Program-made: the position numbers and the translations under genes
Source: Ligustrum vulgare
Lineage: Eukaryota; Streptophyta; Magnoliopsida; Lamiales; Oleaceae
Reading direction: 5' to 3'
Length of the DNA stretch: 64,000 nucleotides
Assembly (NCBI GenBank): GCA_963555705.1
Contig: OY743187.1
Span: forward strand, 14,274,133 to 14,338,132
The notes under the pieces: model-generated
Told to the model about the DNA's origin: nothing
Seen by the model: only the letters and a program-made list of their open reading frames with translations
Database searches by the model: none
In this document: piece by piece, positions 32,099 through 45,040 of the stretch
Position numbering within the stretch: position 1 is the stretch's first letter
Layout of the letters: each line of letters starts with the position of its first letter

Positions 32099-34041
32099 TG
32101 TGACGACCCGAATTCTCGACCATTCGAGTGCCACTAAAAGTGACTCATATCATATTATCGAGACTTAAATAGAAATGTAAAATTATTCAAAAGAATAATT
32201 AGAATCCCATAATTTTATTTGTGAATAAAAATAGAACATAATTTTCTTACATAAAGTTCAACATAATTATCTCATCAATCTTAACCACTTTTGCCACTTC
32301 CATGTTGACCGCCTCGAACCTTCAATTATCTGAAAATGGTAAATATCGTGGAGTGAGATTTATAAAATCCCAGTAAGTATACCAAGCATAAATTTTCTTT
32401 TGAAAGCATATGGATCATTTTCATCATAACATAGGATAGGATCGAAATACTCATAAACATAGGGAGACACAAGAATTTTACCGAACTTAAATGGCAAGAA
32501 TTCTTATGTGTAGCGCTACTAAACTCCGGTCCCCTTAGCATAATCATAAACATATCATATGGAACCCATAACAATCTTGTGAGATTGATTTCATAGCAAT
32601 GATCCAAACATTTTCATAAAAACATAAGATATACTTACTTGTCATAAAAACATACTTACTTTTCATAAAAACATAAGGTGTATTTACCTTTCATAAAAAC
32701 ATACTTACTTTTCATAAAAATATAAGATATACTTACTTGTCATAAAAACATACTTACTTTTCATAAAAACATAAGGTGTATTTACCTTTCATAAAAACAT
32801 ACTTACTTTTCATAAAAACATAAGATATACTTACTTGTCATAAAAACATACTTACTTTTCATAAAAACATAAGTTGTATTTACCTTTCATAAAAACATAC
32901 TTACTTTTCATAAAAACATAAGATATACTTACTTGTCATAAAAACATACTTACTTTTCATAAAAACATAAGGTGTATTTACCTTTCATAAAAACATACTT
33001 ACTTTTCATAAAAACATAAGATATACTTACCTTTTAAAAGATTAAAATGAAGTGTAGTAGTAAATGGACCAAAACTTTCTTGACCACCTTGAATTTCTCT
33101 TACTTGTGGATTTTGTCAAGAGATTGGAAATAAGTGTATATGTGTAGAGTTGTGTGTAAAAGAGATGGGTTTAAATAGATGTATAAAGTTGGCATATTGT
33201 AAACATAATCATTCAATTCTATTAATTTTAACACATCCTTTTCTTAAAGTAAAGCACCATTCATATACTTTTCCATATTTATACAAATATTATGCTCTTC
33301 ATGATTACATATAATGGAGTCTTATCAACCATTCATATACTTTTCCATATTTATACAAATATTATGCTCTTCATGATTACATATAATGGAGTCTTATCAA
33401 CCATTCATATACTTTTCCATATTTATACAAATATTATGCTCTTCATGATTACATATAATGGAATCTTATCAACCATTCATATACTTTTCCATATTTATAC
33501 AAATATTATGCTATTCATGATTACATATAATGGAGTCTATAATTCATTCATATACTTTTCCATATTTATACAAATATTATGCTCTTCATGATTACATATA
33601 ATGGAGTATATAATTCATTCATATACTTTTCCAAATTTATACAAATATTATGCTCTTCATGATTACATATAATGGAGTATATAATTCATTCATATACTTT
33701 TCCATATTTATTAAATTAAGATTCTCATAATTATTATATATAATGGAACCTCTCATGCTTGCATATATTTTCTTAATTTCAATAATAAAAATAATTTTTG
33801 TATAAATAAATATTGGGATAACATTGAATTAAGTACTTGGACTTAATATACTTTAAATCAAGAGAATGGAGATATTTTTAGAAATTCGGAATTTAATTTA
33901 AAATCGAACGATCTCGATTATTTCTTGACTTGGCTATACGAATACGTCGTGGCGTTAACTTAATAAAAATGGGTGAAATAGTAGCGACACGATTTTCTAT
34001 TAAAATAATTATTAATCGCGTAAAAATTCTTGGTCGCTACA
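32099..34041 (-). repeat. Element B LTR3 (1943 bp, expanded)
   Basis: 268 bp longer than LTR1 and LTR2. The extra length is two 98-bp units in the CATAAAAACATA array (32615-33030) and one 72-bp unit in the ATGCTCTTCATG array (33258-33712). Followed directly by the target duplication TCTTT. Confidence 0.9.
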
Positions 34042-34046
34042 TCTTT

Positions 34047-34390
34047 ACTTGTACAAAAGAGATTTGAACAAAATCGGAGCAAACTCAAAAATTGGAAATA
34101 AGAATTTGCTGAAAATAGTTCCTAAAGAAAATCTCGTAACTTCACTTTAAAAATAAAAAAAAAAATAAAAACTATTGAAACACGAAACTTGATTACATGA
34201 AATAGTTGAAGATCTCTAGATGGTGCCGTAATGGAATTGGGGACAATGGGTGTTGATGGTGGCTAGTGGCACGGTGTAGAAATAGATGGGAAAGAAGAAC
34301 CATTTTGTTTATTTTTAATTCTCTTCTTATTTTTTATTTTATTTTTCTATCTTTTAATTCTCTTTTCAATTCAATTATTTTGGTTGTGGT
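34047..34390. other. Short intergenic stretch, nothing recognised
   Basis: AT-rich sequence with no gene. It is the right-hand continuation of the pre-insertion site at 19330. Confidence 0.4.
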
Positions 34391-34974
34391 TGTTGGGATA
34401 TTTGACTCAAATTAAGAATGAAAATATCTTGGACAATTGATTTCCTTGTTAAAGTGGTGAACTTGGAGACCAAGTTAAGAGTGAAAAGAAAACGAAGATA
34501 ATCTTTTTTTACATGGATTTCTTTCCTTATTCTGATATTCTACTTCAACAAGGAAATATCTTGGGGTACAAGTAATACACGTTTTTGGGTTATGTTTACC
34601 TATAAATATGTATATTGAGAAGTCAATTAATTGCACATTGACTAGAGAGTATTGTAAGGAAAAAATGTAGTCTAGCATCTTAGTTTTTCTTGACTTCTTT
34701 GTGGGTTGTACAAAGAAGTAGAAATTGGTAGATGTGGTAAAACTTGGTTATTTTTTCTACATACTTGGGGGATTGGTGAGTGCAAATTCTATATAATTGT
34801 AACAATTTATTATATAGTGAAAAGTTTTGGAGAATGTCCGTGGATGTAGGCAAGTTGCCGAACCACGTAAATTTATGTGTTCGTATTTTATTTTCTGGTT
34901 TGCTCAATTATTTCTTGAACATCAAAAATTCCTATGGGTTAATTAGAGAGGAAATTTGTATGTAATTCCCAACA
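34391..34974 (+). repeat. 5' LTR of copia-type element
   Basis: 584 bp with a TATA-like CTATAAATATG near 34602. Aligns along its whole length with 36174-36770. Confidence 0.85.
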
Positions 34975-34975
34975 G

Positions 34976-34993
34976 TGGCGTCGTCGACGGGGA
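34976..34993 (+). other. Primer binding site, tRNA-Asp-like
   Basis: TGGCGTCGTCGACGGGGA follows the LTR and fits the plant tRNA-Asp site (TGGCGCCGT..CGGGGA) with a few changes. Confidence 0.6.
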
Positions 34994-35054
34994 AATCGAC
35001 GTCTAATTAACAGAGTATCAGGTGGTTCGAAGATTTTTTGGAGCAAAAGAAAAT

Positions 35055-35735
35055 ATGTTTGGAAAGTACAACGTGGAGAAATTTGACTGGAAGATTAATT
35101 TTTGCTTGTGGTAAGTACAAGTCATGGATGTATTGATTCAATTGGGACTGCAGAAAGCTTTGAATGAAAACCAACCCCGAGTTCTGATAAAGAAACTGAA
35201 TCTAGCACGAGAGATGAAGATTGGGAAGATTTGAATTTGAAGGCTGCTGGCATGTTACAACTTTGTTTGGCCAAAAATGATCTTGCAAATATTTATGGGA
35301 TATTTTCTGTGAAGGAATTGCGGGAAAAACTGGAAGAGTTGTATCAAATGAAGAGCTTTTTAAATAACTTGTATCTGAAGGAGCGGTTTCGTTCTTTGAG
35401 AATGAATGCAGGTATCAAAAACTTAGACCATCTTAGTTTTCTCAATGAGATTTTTTCTGCACTGGAATCTATTGGAGTTAAGATTGATGATGAAGATAAG
35501 GTTCATCTAGTCTCTTCCATCCACGTTTGAGCGCATCAGGCTGATTTTGATGTACGGGAAGGAAACGGTGGAATTTTCAGAAGTTAAGTTGATTAGGTTG
35601 AAGTGACAGTTCATCTGAAAAGGCTTTGCTTGTTACTGGAAAGTGGAAGAGATGTAACTCCATGGAGAAGAAGGTAATGTGTTGAAACTGTGGTAAATCT
35701 AGTCATGTGAGAAGAAATTGTCCAAAAGGTGGAGC
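35055..35735 (+). pseudogene. Copia gag pseudogene
   Basis: It starts MFGKYNVEKFDW, the usual copia gag opening (KFDG.NF..W), and meets a stop after 19 codons. The frame 35231-35530 then reads NLKAAGMLQLCLA...LREKLEELYQMKSFLNNLYLKERF...LD.LSFLNEIFSALESIGVKIDDED, a typical copia gag core. Near 35670-35715 a zinc knuckle is recognisable as C.NCGKSSHVRRNC with a stop in place of one residue. Multiple lesions make it non-functional. Confidence 0.8.
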
Positions 35736-36173
35736 AGAGTCGGCTAACTGCTCGGAGGTGGACAATGCGACTCTCCTGGTGGAGAGTGGTGATGATGTAC
35801 TTTAGTAAGACGAGACTTCCTTATGGCATGAAGTCAGTTGCCATAATGGAGGATGTGTTCTTGTTGGCGGGTACATGTGTTTGCACACGGGCATTGGTTT
35901 GGCGTTAATGCAAGGTGTGTGGTGAAATTGATGTCGATACTGATGAGCTCTCAAGGAAAGCCAAACATGGGGGTTGCACCATAATTTTTCAGCAAGGTTT
36001 ATTTCGACATGAGCCGATGAAAAGCTCGGAGTTCGTTGATAATTCTAAGTGCTGGTTATACTCATATGGTGGAGTATGAGATCGTCAAAGTGTTAAATGC
36101 TTTACTGTTTACCCAATGATTGAATTTGAATTTGAATTTTTTGGTTTTGATGAATTTGTGTCAAGGTGGAAAT

Positions 36174-36770
36174 TGTTGGGATATTTGACCCAAATTAAGA
36201 ATGAGAATATCTTGGACAATTGATTTCCTTGTTAAAGTGGTTAACTTGGAGACCAAGTTAAGGGTGAACTTGGAGACCAAGTTAAGGGTGAAAAGAAAAG
36301 GAAGATAATCTTTTTTATATGGATTTCTTTCCTTATTCTGATATTCTATTTCAACAAGGAAATATCTTGGGGTACAAGTAATACACGTTTTTGGGTTATG
36401 TTTACCTATAAATATATGTATTGAGGAGCCAATTAATTGCACATTTACTAGAGAGTATTTTGAGGAAAAATGTAGTCTAGTATCTTAGTTTTTCTTGGGT
36501 TCTTTGTGGGTTGTACAAAGAAGTAGAAATTGGTAGATGTGGTTATTTTTCCTACATACTTGGGGGGTTTGGTGAGTGCAAATTCTATATAATTATAACA
36601 ATTTATTATATAGTGAAAAGCTTTGGCGAAGGTCCGTGGACGTAGGCAAGTTGCCGAACCATGTAAATTTATGTGTTCCTATTTTATTTTCTGGTTTGCT
36701 CAATTATTTTTTTAACATCAAAAATTCTTGTGGGTTAATTAGAGAGGGAATTTGTGTGTAATTCCTAACA
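36174..36770 (+). repeat. 3' LTR of copia-type element
   Basis: 597 bp. A 21-22 bp stretch (AACTTGGAGACCAAGTTAAG) is duplicated near 36240-36290 relative to the 5' LTR. Confidence 0.85.
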
Positions 36771-38766
36771 ATGGTGATGGTGGTGGTTGTGGAGGAGGAG
36801 GAGGGGGGGGGGGGGGTAGGGGCAGCTAAGTTAATTGGGAAGATGAAAAAATTGAATTAAACTCAAGTCAAAGTCAAAATTAATTTTTCTTAAATATTCA
36901 ATTTCCCAATGATAAAGTCCCCGTTTAGTCCCCATTTTTTTAAAATCAAATTTATTCAACACTCTATCATAATCATTCATCTTAATCAAATCTACCATTT
37001 TTACTTTTCAAATATTTTTTAACCACACATTCTCCCAAAAATACTATTCAAAACCACAATTTTTTTCCAAAACATGGGGGCCAAACACACGCAAAGTAGA
37101 ATTTTGTACTTATATTGACCATAAATCTGGATAATTGTGAGTATCTTGGAGTTTGATACTATTTAAGTATTTATTTTGATTGTATTAGGTAAAACTCGAA
37201 TTTGAATGTTTTTGTAGCTTAAAAGGAGAAAATTACCAAAATGTGCAAAAAAGTATAATGGGACCACTTGTAAGCTTTCCAAAAGATGAAGTACTTTTTG
37301 TGCAGTAATAGAAGTACTAGATAGAGATTAAAGTGAAAATATAGGAACTCAATTGAAGAAGTAAAAAACTTAAAGGACAGAATGTACAGTTAAAAGAGAA
37401 CCACAATGCTATAAAGGCAACACGTAACCCTATGCGATTACATAGGTGAAAACCCTTGCAATTGCGAAGGATGGTGTTTTTTGAAGCAGAATACACAGCA
37501 ATCAAGCCTTGCGATCGTAGCCTTTAACCCTTTGTGATCGAGTAATAAAAAAATCAGAATTCTCAGGACTTCTTTTAGACTCCAACGAACTTAGGGCTTT
37601 CTTGGGACCTATAAATACATTTTTTATTCACAATCAAAAGGAGGATCAATTACCAGCATATCATTCAGGAATTAGAGGGATTTGGGTGCGTGGGTGCGTG
37701 GATGGGTGGTTGGGGAATCCATATTCAAGTTGGGGCTTTTCAAGATTGCAAGAAAGTAATTGATTCTTGGTGCAAGATCTTCATCTTCTTCTTGATTTAC
37801 TTTCGAAATTTGGTGATGTACTTTAATCTAATGTCATATCTTCTCTATTTTATCACGTGTAACTAAATTCATAGTTGGGACGAATGATGTAATCCATTTT
37901 TTATTATTTAATTTCACTTCTCAATTTTTGTGCTTTGATTTTATGCATGAATTTATTTATTCTCTTAATGCATGAATTACTTGGCCACTAATTCGTTGAT
38001 TTGTGAATTATAACGAGTCGAGTTTAAGTTACATATTTAGACCACGTAATAAATTTCGACAATTTAATAAAATGATAGAGATACATAATTATGATTGTCG
38101 TGATCACTACATGAATTAATTTTATTGAATGAATCTAGTCAAGACTTATGATGAGCCAACATAGAAATATGTGAATTATGTAGAACTAATTTTAACATGA
38201 GAGACATGAATTAGGAATATTGTGAATTTGATCGACTATTACTTCACGAAGAAAACATGAGATGAGAAATAAAATATCATATCTATGGTTAAATCATGAG
38301 TTTGAACGCTTTCACTTCATAAGTAAAATCAAATCTTGATCCTTGCACACTTGTTTGCAGATTGTTTTTGTAATTATTCGCTTTTAAGTTTTGATAGATT
38401 ATACATGCAAACAAATTCTTTTTATTTTCATTAGTCTATGGTTGATTAATTGTAGCTAATATAATAGTTGGATAAAATAGTCTTCGTTGATATTTGAACT
38501 CTTCCAGTACACTTAATACGTGTTTGCGATATTTTGCACTTGAACTTAATTTTCTAAGCTCCCCACAAATTTCTAAACATATTTTACATTTTCTATTTCA
38601 AAGTCTACTAAAAATATGATTTTTATCAAAACTAAACATGGACTAGATTTGTAACCCCAAGATTTAATTTAGCATTTTTTGAACAGAGTTGATTATAAGT
38701 TCATGAATTCCATGAAAAATGTGATTAAAAAGTGAATAAAAAATTATGGATCCAAAAAATATGTAA
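36771..38766. other. Gene-free stretch, possibly with an old retroelement LTR
   Basis: Begins with a G-rich run (about 36797-36823). Around 37600-38600 there is a TATA-like CCTATAAATACA, then a leader-like region and AACTAAATTCATAGTTGGGA. Strings like these occur in old plant LTRs, but no paired LTR, primer site or coding remnant was found. The short frame at 37317-37505 has no support. Confidence 0.3.
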
Positions 38767-39697
38767 CCATATTATATATATAAGATTGAATGTGCAATTA
38801 ACATTATTCATCCAATTGCAATTAAACACTATTCATCTAATTTAATCACTATCTCAATTGTAATTAAACACTATTCATCAAATTTAGGTACTATTCATCC
38901 AATTAAACACTATGAGAGCAATAATTGGATGTACTATTCATCCAATTAAATATTATGCTGGCAAATTGCTCGGATTTCTCATCAATTTAGACACTATTCA
39001 TCCAATTAACACACTATGCGGGAAAATTATCAGAATTTCCTATTAATTTGGCACTATTCATCCAATTAAACACTATGCAGGCAACAATTGGATTTAATGC
39101 ATTATTCGATCATCTGTCAAAAGATTACCTTGGACATCTTTATGGAGACCTTCTTATGTTCCTATTTTTATCGTTTTGCGTTATTTTTTTTCGTTAAGTT
39201 AATTATGAATGTTCAAATAAAGTCTTAATAACAATATTTTAATATTGATGTGAAGCTTTCTCACAATACTTTATTACATTATTTTCTAATTACTAAACTG
39301 TAGCAAAAATTTTAATCATTTAAAATGATCCATTAGCCATGTATTTCATCTTTCATTAATTTTTTCATTCGTTTTCTTTTTGTTTTGTCTCAAATTATAG
39401 GTTAATTTTCTTATTGAGATTATATTAATGTCTTCATTTTTTAATATACCCCTATTTAATATACATTGTTATCAACACATATGAATTACTTATTATTTAA
39501 TGTAATGATATATTAGGTAAAATGTAAGCAAATTTATAATTCCAACATATAATAATTATATTTGCTTAATTCTTGTAAAAATAGAGATGAATCTATCTTT
39601 ATGGGACATGAAGAGTATCAAATAAGAAATCATTATTTGAAGTTTCTCTGATAAGAAAATACTGATAATATGCTTGCAACGCAAGCACAACAACTAG
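38767..39697 (+). mobile_element. Non-autonomous Helitron
   Basis: The 3' end is classic: hairpin GCTTGC-AAC-GCAAGC (39672-39686), then ACAACAACTAG with T following. The 5' side begins CCATATTATATATATAAGA, close to the usual TCTATATTATATATAAG start with TC changed to CC. Near the 5' end is an array of about seven spaced CACTATTCATCCAATTAAA-like repeats. No RepHel protein is encoded, and no target duplication is expected. Confidence 0.7.
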
Positions 39698-39936
39698 TAA
39701 CCTAAAAAAGCAATTTGTAAAATGGAGACTTGTGTGAAATAGAATAAATTACTCGACTCTTTTGAATCAAGATCAAGTGTCACGACTTTCTCAGATCGGA
39801 TCACACCAATTTGAATTTATTTTTTATTGGTTAGGAACATGTTTTTGCTTGTGTAATATAATAATTGGGATATTGTCCCAGGCAAGTTCCGACTAGTTTG
39901 TAAAGTTTTAGGTCTCGTGAAGATTTAGGTTGTTTG

Positions 39937-40824
39937 CAGTGATGGAACTAGGATTTTTATGTTGCGGGGGCAAAATGTGTAGGGTGCCAGAGGTTTGCCC
40001 CCAATTTTTTTTATTTTTATTTTTGAATCAAAAGACTTGAAATCGAGGATTTTGAGTACCAAAAAATGCAAATTAGATTGATAGATCAAAAAGACAAAAT
40101 CAATTTGTCAATCTACGTGTCTAACGCTACACAATTTGAAAGTAAATACGAACATTAGATAAGCAAAAAAAAAAAGACAAAAGCAAGCTGTATATATAAC
40201 AAATGGTAGAGAAGACTTAGAAATCTAAAATTAGTCCCTCCTTATCCTCATCTCTTCAAACTTGTCAATATAAGAATCCACTTAAAAAGTATCAGTAATT
40301 TCTTTCTCAGTATATACATAAACATAGAACTAGACAAAAAATATCTTCTATTCCATTTCATAACATCATCTTAATGACACTCATAGTTGAAAATGCACGT
40401 TCTATAATTATTATTCAACTAGAAGAGTTAAGACAAGATGAATTAATCTGTCAACAAAACTATCTCACCGATTTTCTTGTCAATGCCAGTACTAGGCAGT
40501 CTAGGCACACCTTGAGAAGTACTGTCAAGTTTTTAAATTGAAAGTTACGCTGAATGAATTCATTTGAATGAATTGAAAATTGAATAATGAGTCATCTAGT
40601 GTTCTAGTTAAGTCCAAGACTTTTATATTATTTGATTTTAGACTTTAAGTTATTGGGTCAATATTTGTCAATTGAAAAAAATATTAAAAATTTCACGTGG
40701 CGAACAAAAAAATTTGCGTTGGTAAAATCTAAAAATACACTGTAAATTGATTAAAAGTAGTGGATCATTGAAAAATGTTGGAGGGGTGACTGTTGCCACC
40801 CGGCCCCCTCTAGCTCGATCTCTG
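39937..40824. mobile_element. Non-autonomous hAT element
   Basis: The left end CAGTGATGGAACTAGG and the right end read inward (CAGAGATCGAGCTAGAGG) are imperfect inverted repeats. GTTGTTTG and GTTGGACG flank it as a possible worn 8-bp duplication (5 of 8 match). Both ends have the GGGGGC and GCCCCC block seen in the 51303 element. There is no ORF. Confidence 0.6.
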
Positions 40825-42576
40825 GTTGGACGCATTTGATTGGGTAACTAGTCAATTCTTTTCTGAGAAAAGAAAAGAATCTGTATCTTGGACACTTATG
40901 ATTTGGTAACTAGGCAATTTTCTAGGGGATGATTAAAATGGAATCTCACTATTAAGAAAGACTTTTTTCTAGAGTTATCACTTGGATTTTTCAAGATCTC
41001 TCTTGTTCGTGTTCCATAAAAGCCATATGCAACCCAAAATAAGTATAATTTATTTATTTATTTATTTAATATATGTAAAGATATTTCAAATCTAAAAGGG
41101 CGGCTTATCTTTTTTGCTTATTAAAAATATAATAACTGATAAATAAGTCTTTTTATTATATCATATACGACCATTTGAATGAAAACAGTTGTCATGGATC
41201 AAACGTGCTAATTAATGAAATGTTGGAGTTAAAATGCAACGAAGAAAAATATTATGGACATACGTGCAAAAATTAACAAAAAAAAATAGTGTAATTAAAA
41301 AGGGGTGAAACAACATAAATTTATTGACAATATAAATATACCCAAGAAATATGAAATTGTCATGAATTTTGAGTACAAGGAAAATAGACCCGAACTATTC
41401 CAACTCCAAGGCTCAATTTTGTATGCAAAGACCATGCTAAATATTTTAAGATATTATTTTAAATCACACTTTTTTTTTTAAGATTTTCTAAATTTTATCT
41501 ATTTAATGACTGACTACTTATAAATACTTAAAGCTTAGACAAACACTCACTAATAATAGTATTAAATTAAAATAACTACTTTGCTTTTGCTTTCAACTAG
41601 TCAAATTGAAACTTCAGACCCTAGGCCTAGTTCTTTTGACAATCTTGTGGCAATAAAGAATTATTCAGCCCTGTTTGGCGACCATTAATACTTAAAATTT
41701 CATATATATATTTTTTTTTTCAAAACTCATTTTCAACAATAATTCTATCAATAAAATAATATAAATATAAATTTTTTTTAAAAAAAATTCTACCTTTTAA
41801 CCATACATTCTTCAAAAATTTATTATTACAAATCACATTATTTGAAATAATAAATTTCAAATTGGGCAGAAAACCCCACTAGATTTAAGTGAAAATTATC
41901 TATACACCCCTTCACGTTTGGAAAATTACAATAACATCTATTTATTATTCTAAGTATTTCATAAACTCCTTGATACTTTTTAAATTATACATTATATAAA
42001 ATGAGGTTAACGTACCTAAAATACTAGTGTAAAGAAAAAGAAAAAAAAAAAAAAAAGAATTTTCTACACTTAGTTAATTTGTTAAACACGTACATAGTTA
42101 GTTGACATAGTTTAAATTTTAATTATAAATATGTAAAATACAAACATTTAACTTTCGATTAAACAAGAGTAGACGCGTTAAATATTGTAAACATTCAAAA
42201 TTTATTAGGAAAAGAATAGAATATACTATAATATGTTATATCAATCATAGCAATATATACTTTAAAACAAAATAGTAAATTTATATGATTAAGTTTAAAC
42301 AATTTCGAAAGTTTGTATTCTTATGGATTACTTTGAACAAAATTATTGCAACTAATCATAGAACAATTTCATATTTTTCTTCGCATGGACATTTTTTGCT
42401 TTGTTTGTTAAAACTTTTCTTTTTAAATTTTTTATTTTTTATTATTTTTTTTTTTATGTTTTTGAGGTGAAATATGTGGTTGAAAAGTAGAGAAAAAATA
42501 TTTATGATTAAAAAGTTATTTGGAGAATTGTCTTGTTTAAAAATATATTTTTTTATGGTGTGCCAACAGAAGCTTA
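40825..42576. other. Intergenic, nothing recognised
   Basis: Very AT-rich. A GCCCTGTTTGGCGACC string near 41670 looks like one end of a Tourist-type MITE, but the partner end was not found. Confidence 0.35.
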
Positions 42577-43383
42577 TGTGACGTTCTATTTGTATTTCAT
42601 TTTTATTTTTATTTTTAAAAACGTTTTCTATTTTTTTTTTCATTTCCTGTTTTTAAATATGCTGAAAACTCGTTCTGTTTGCCATTTCTGAAAGCTATTT
42701 TGTATATAAAAAAAAAACTGGAAAACATATTATGTTTGAAATTTTGCAGAATAATACTTTGACTATTTATAATTAATTTGTTTGTGGGTTAATAAAAAAA
42801 AAATTGTCTTTTGAAGATTTACTTTCTATTATAAGAAATTATCGTATCTAATTTTTATTGAACTGGTTTAATAATGACTAGAAAAATATTATAAAAATAG
42901 ATAAAATCATTAATGATCAAATCTAAAAAATATTATAAGAAATTAACTTATCTAATTATTATTGTCACATTCATGTTCAAATCACAATTAAACATGAGCC
43001 CATGTAAACAAAACGGATGCAGGTGGTCATAAGCCAAAATAATTATACACAGAGTCCATGTTCAAGACATTTTTTGAAATATAACAACAAAAATTCCAGC
43101 CGATTTTTTTTTTTTTTAATGTTGATATTGAATTCACTAAAACTTTATTCTAGACTTAGTTCCAAATTAGGAAAATTCTCCCAGAAAAAAATCAAAATCA
43201 AAATAATATTTTTTTGTTGAAATACACTAAAAGCGCCCAAAACGAGGTTTTTAACGTTTTGCATTTTGTGTCCAATTTTTTTTTATTTTCTAAAATGCGT
43301 TTTCGAAAATGGTAAAGAGAACGAATTTTTAGTGTTTTCAAAAATAAAAACAAAAACGACCTCAAAACAGTAAAGACAACATG
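42577..43383. mobile_element. PIF/Harbinger-like MITE (GTTCTRTTTG family), copy 1
   Basis: Ends TGTGACGTTCTATTTG and, read inward, CATGTTGTCTTTACTG, with TTA on each side (42574-42576, 43384-43386). The interior shares GAAGATTTACTTTCTATTATAAG and other blocks with 56991-60069, giving an uninterrupted reference copy. Confidence 0.6.
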
Positions 43384-43430
43384 TTAATGTATATCAACGT
43401 ATAATATACGGCTCAAAAAAGTGATAGAAG

Positions 43431-43756
43431 CAGGGGCGGATCCAGCCGCCGACGAGGTAGCGCGACTGTGCTAGCTGAATCCGCCAGCAACCCAGGTTTT
43501 GATTTTTTTTCCTCCCTTCCTCTGGTTCAGCCGTTCAGACTTCCTTCCGCCTCCTTTAAGTTGACGACTTGACGTCGCCGCCACCAACCTTGCCTTGCCA
43601 GTCACTACCACCTTCTCCTCCGGCGGACGGTAGCCTGTAAGTCCTTTCATTTCTCCCTTCCCTTCCCCTGCGAGGCTGCGACATGCTGTCGACACACACA
43701 CAGTTATATAAATATATACTGATTTTTAATTTTATATATGTATAATGCACTATTGG

Positions 43757-43817
<61 letters not shown>

Positions 43818-44604
43818 TTTATAAATATGTTAGTGTGTAATGTGTACAAGTTTATGACTCAATTTTCAAAATTGAAAAATTATAGATTTAGTTTGTTTAA
43901 TCATAATTTTTGGTTAATTTGGAGTTGTAATTGTAATTTTCAAAATTAGGGAAAATTATATAAATCAATGTGTATGTTAGTTAACTGTTTATGTTTAATT
44001 TTTGAATTGTAAATTGTAATTTCAAATTGGAAAAATCATAAAGGAATATATATGTTAAATTTCAGATTTATGAATAGTTAGAAATTCAATTTAGTAAATT
44101 GGTAAAGTTAAGTTAAGTTATGAATTTTTGTTTGAGATTTGAGTACATGGATCAGAATTTTGTTAGTATTTAAAAGAATACTAAATGTGTTTTTGAACTA
44201 AAAGTATATTTTATTTGATGAATGAAAATAATTAAGAATTTTTAGCACATTGAAGTCGCGAGCAATCGAGATTCCTCCACTTTCTATCTAAGAAAACATT
44301 ATATTCTAGGGATGTCGGTAAGTAAACTTTCTCTATTTCATCAAGATTTTTGGCTTTTTTCAATGATCACTTATGAGTCTCATATTTCCCTTGTGTGAAT
44401 TTGAATTGTGATTTGGGAATTGTGATTATTGAGATTTGATAAATATTGAATTTGTGAATTGTTGTTTATTGAATATTTGATTAATTTTTAATATCATTTA
44501 ATTAAATAATAATATACAATTTGGCTATTGCAGCGATTGACGATCGTTGGTCAACGATCAACGGTTACCGCTCTAGCTAAAATCTGGTCCTGGATCCGCC
44601 ACTG
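43431..44604. mobile_element. Non-autonomous hAT element (CAGGGGCGGATCCAG)
   Basis: Near-perfect terminal repeats CAGGGGCGGATCCAG and CAGTGGCGGATCCAG (read inward), with an exact 8-bp target duplication GATAGAAG (43423-43430, 44605-44612). It keeps a CT-rich leader and a splice-donor-like GCCT/GTAAGTCC at about 43636, then a (TA)n run (43759-43810). There is no transposase. The exact duplication suggests fairly recent insertion. Confidence 0.92.
43759..43810. repeat. (TA)n microsatellite
   Basis: About 26 uninterrupted TA units inside the hAT element. Confidence 0.95.
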
Positions 44605-45040
44605 GATAGAAGTGTATATGGTACGCAAATTTAAAAATAAGGGAGGTTAGTGATGTTTTAGAAAAGTGAAGGTGCGGGTAGTTTTTGAGAGTTTTTGGGA
44701 AATTTTGAATTTTTGAGAAAATTTGTGGTTTAAAAGTGTGAAAAATAGTTGGTTTCATAGAAATGTATTGTTGAAAATGAATTTGAAGAAAAATTGAAAA
44801 AAAAATAGGTAGGAGAAAACAAGCTCTAATTTGAAAATGTTAAGAGTTTTGTGTATGTTATTATCCCTAACTCGAAATTGATCTGTTGCTCGAGGTAAGC
44901 AACATTATGTTGCTCAACTCCAATAAAAATATATCAAGTATTCGATTAATTTTTAAATAGAATATTTGACACTTTTTTATTGAATGTGAGCTATATAATT
45001 GTTTTCCACCTCGACCAATTGAGCAGCAATGTATCTCTAA

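Larger units (their letters stand above)
19335..34041 (-). mobile_element. Element B: tandem gypsy-type non-autonomous LTR array (LTR-int-LTR-int-LTR) with two CRP-LOG cassettes
   Basis: Three LTRs (19335-21009, 25717-27391, 32099-34041) separate two 4707-bp internal regions (21010-25716, 27392-32098), a 6382-bp period. The 5-bp target duplication TCTTT occurs only at the outer ends (19330-19334, 34042-34046), so the array arose after or during a single insertion, for example by unequal LTR recombination. LTRs read TGTAGCGACC...GGGTCGTCACA on the minus strand. An iMet primer site lies beside LTR2 and LTR3, and a GGGGGTAAG purine tract beside LTR1 and LTR2. The ends resemble the Tekay/Del gypsy lineage. 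gag-pol is absent and the cassette genes run antisense to the LTRs. Confidence 0.92.
34391..36770 (+). mobile_element. Ty1/copia-type LTR element, decayed, gag only
   Basis: LTRs 34391-34974 and 36174-36770 start TGTTGGGATATTTGAC and end CCCAACA and CCTAACA. The flanks GTGGT and ATGGT are a 5-bp duplication with one mismatch. The primer site resembles the tRNA-Asp type, and the purine tract is CAAGGTGGAAAT. Only gag remains, with stops. pol is missing, so it is a small non-autonomous or deleted element. LTR differences (several substitutions and a short duplication near 36260) show that it is older than elements A and B. Confidence 0.85.

Noticed and set aside
37317..37505. Short minus-strand open frame
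   Set aside because: 62 codons with no motif, in an AT-rich stretch.
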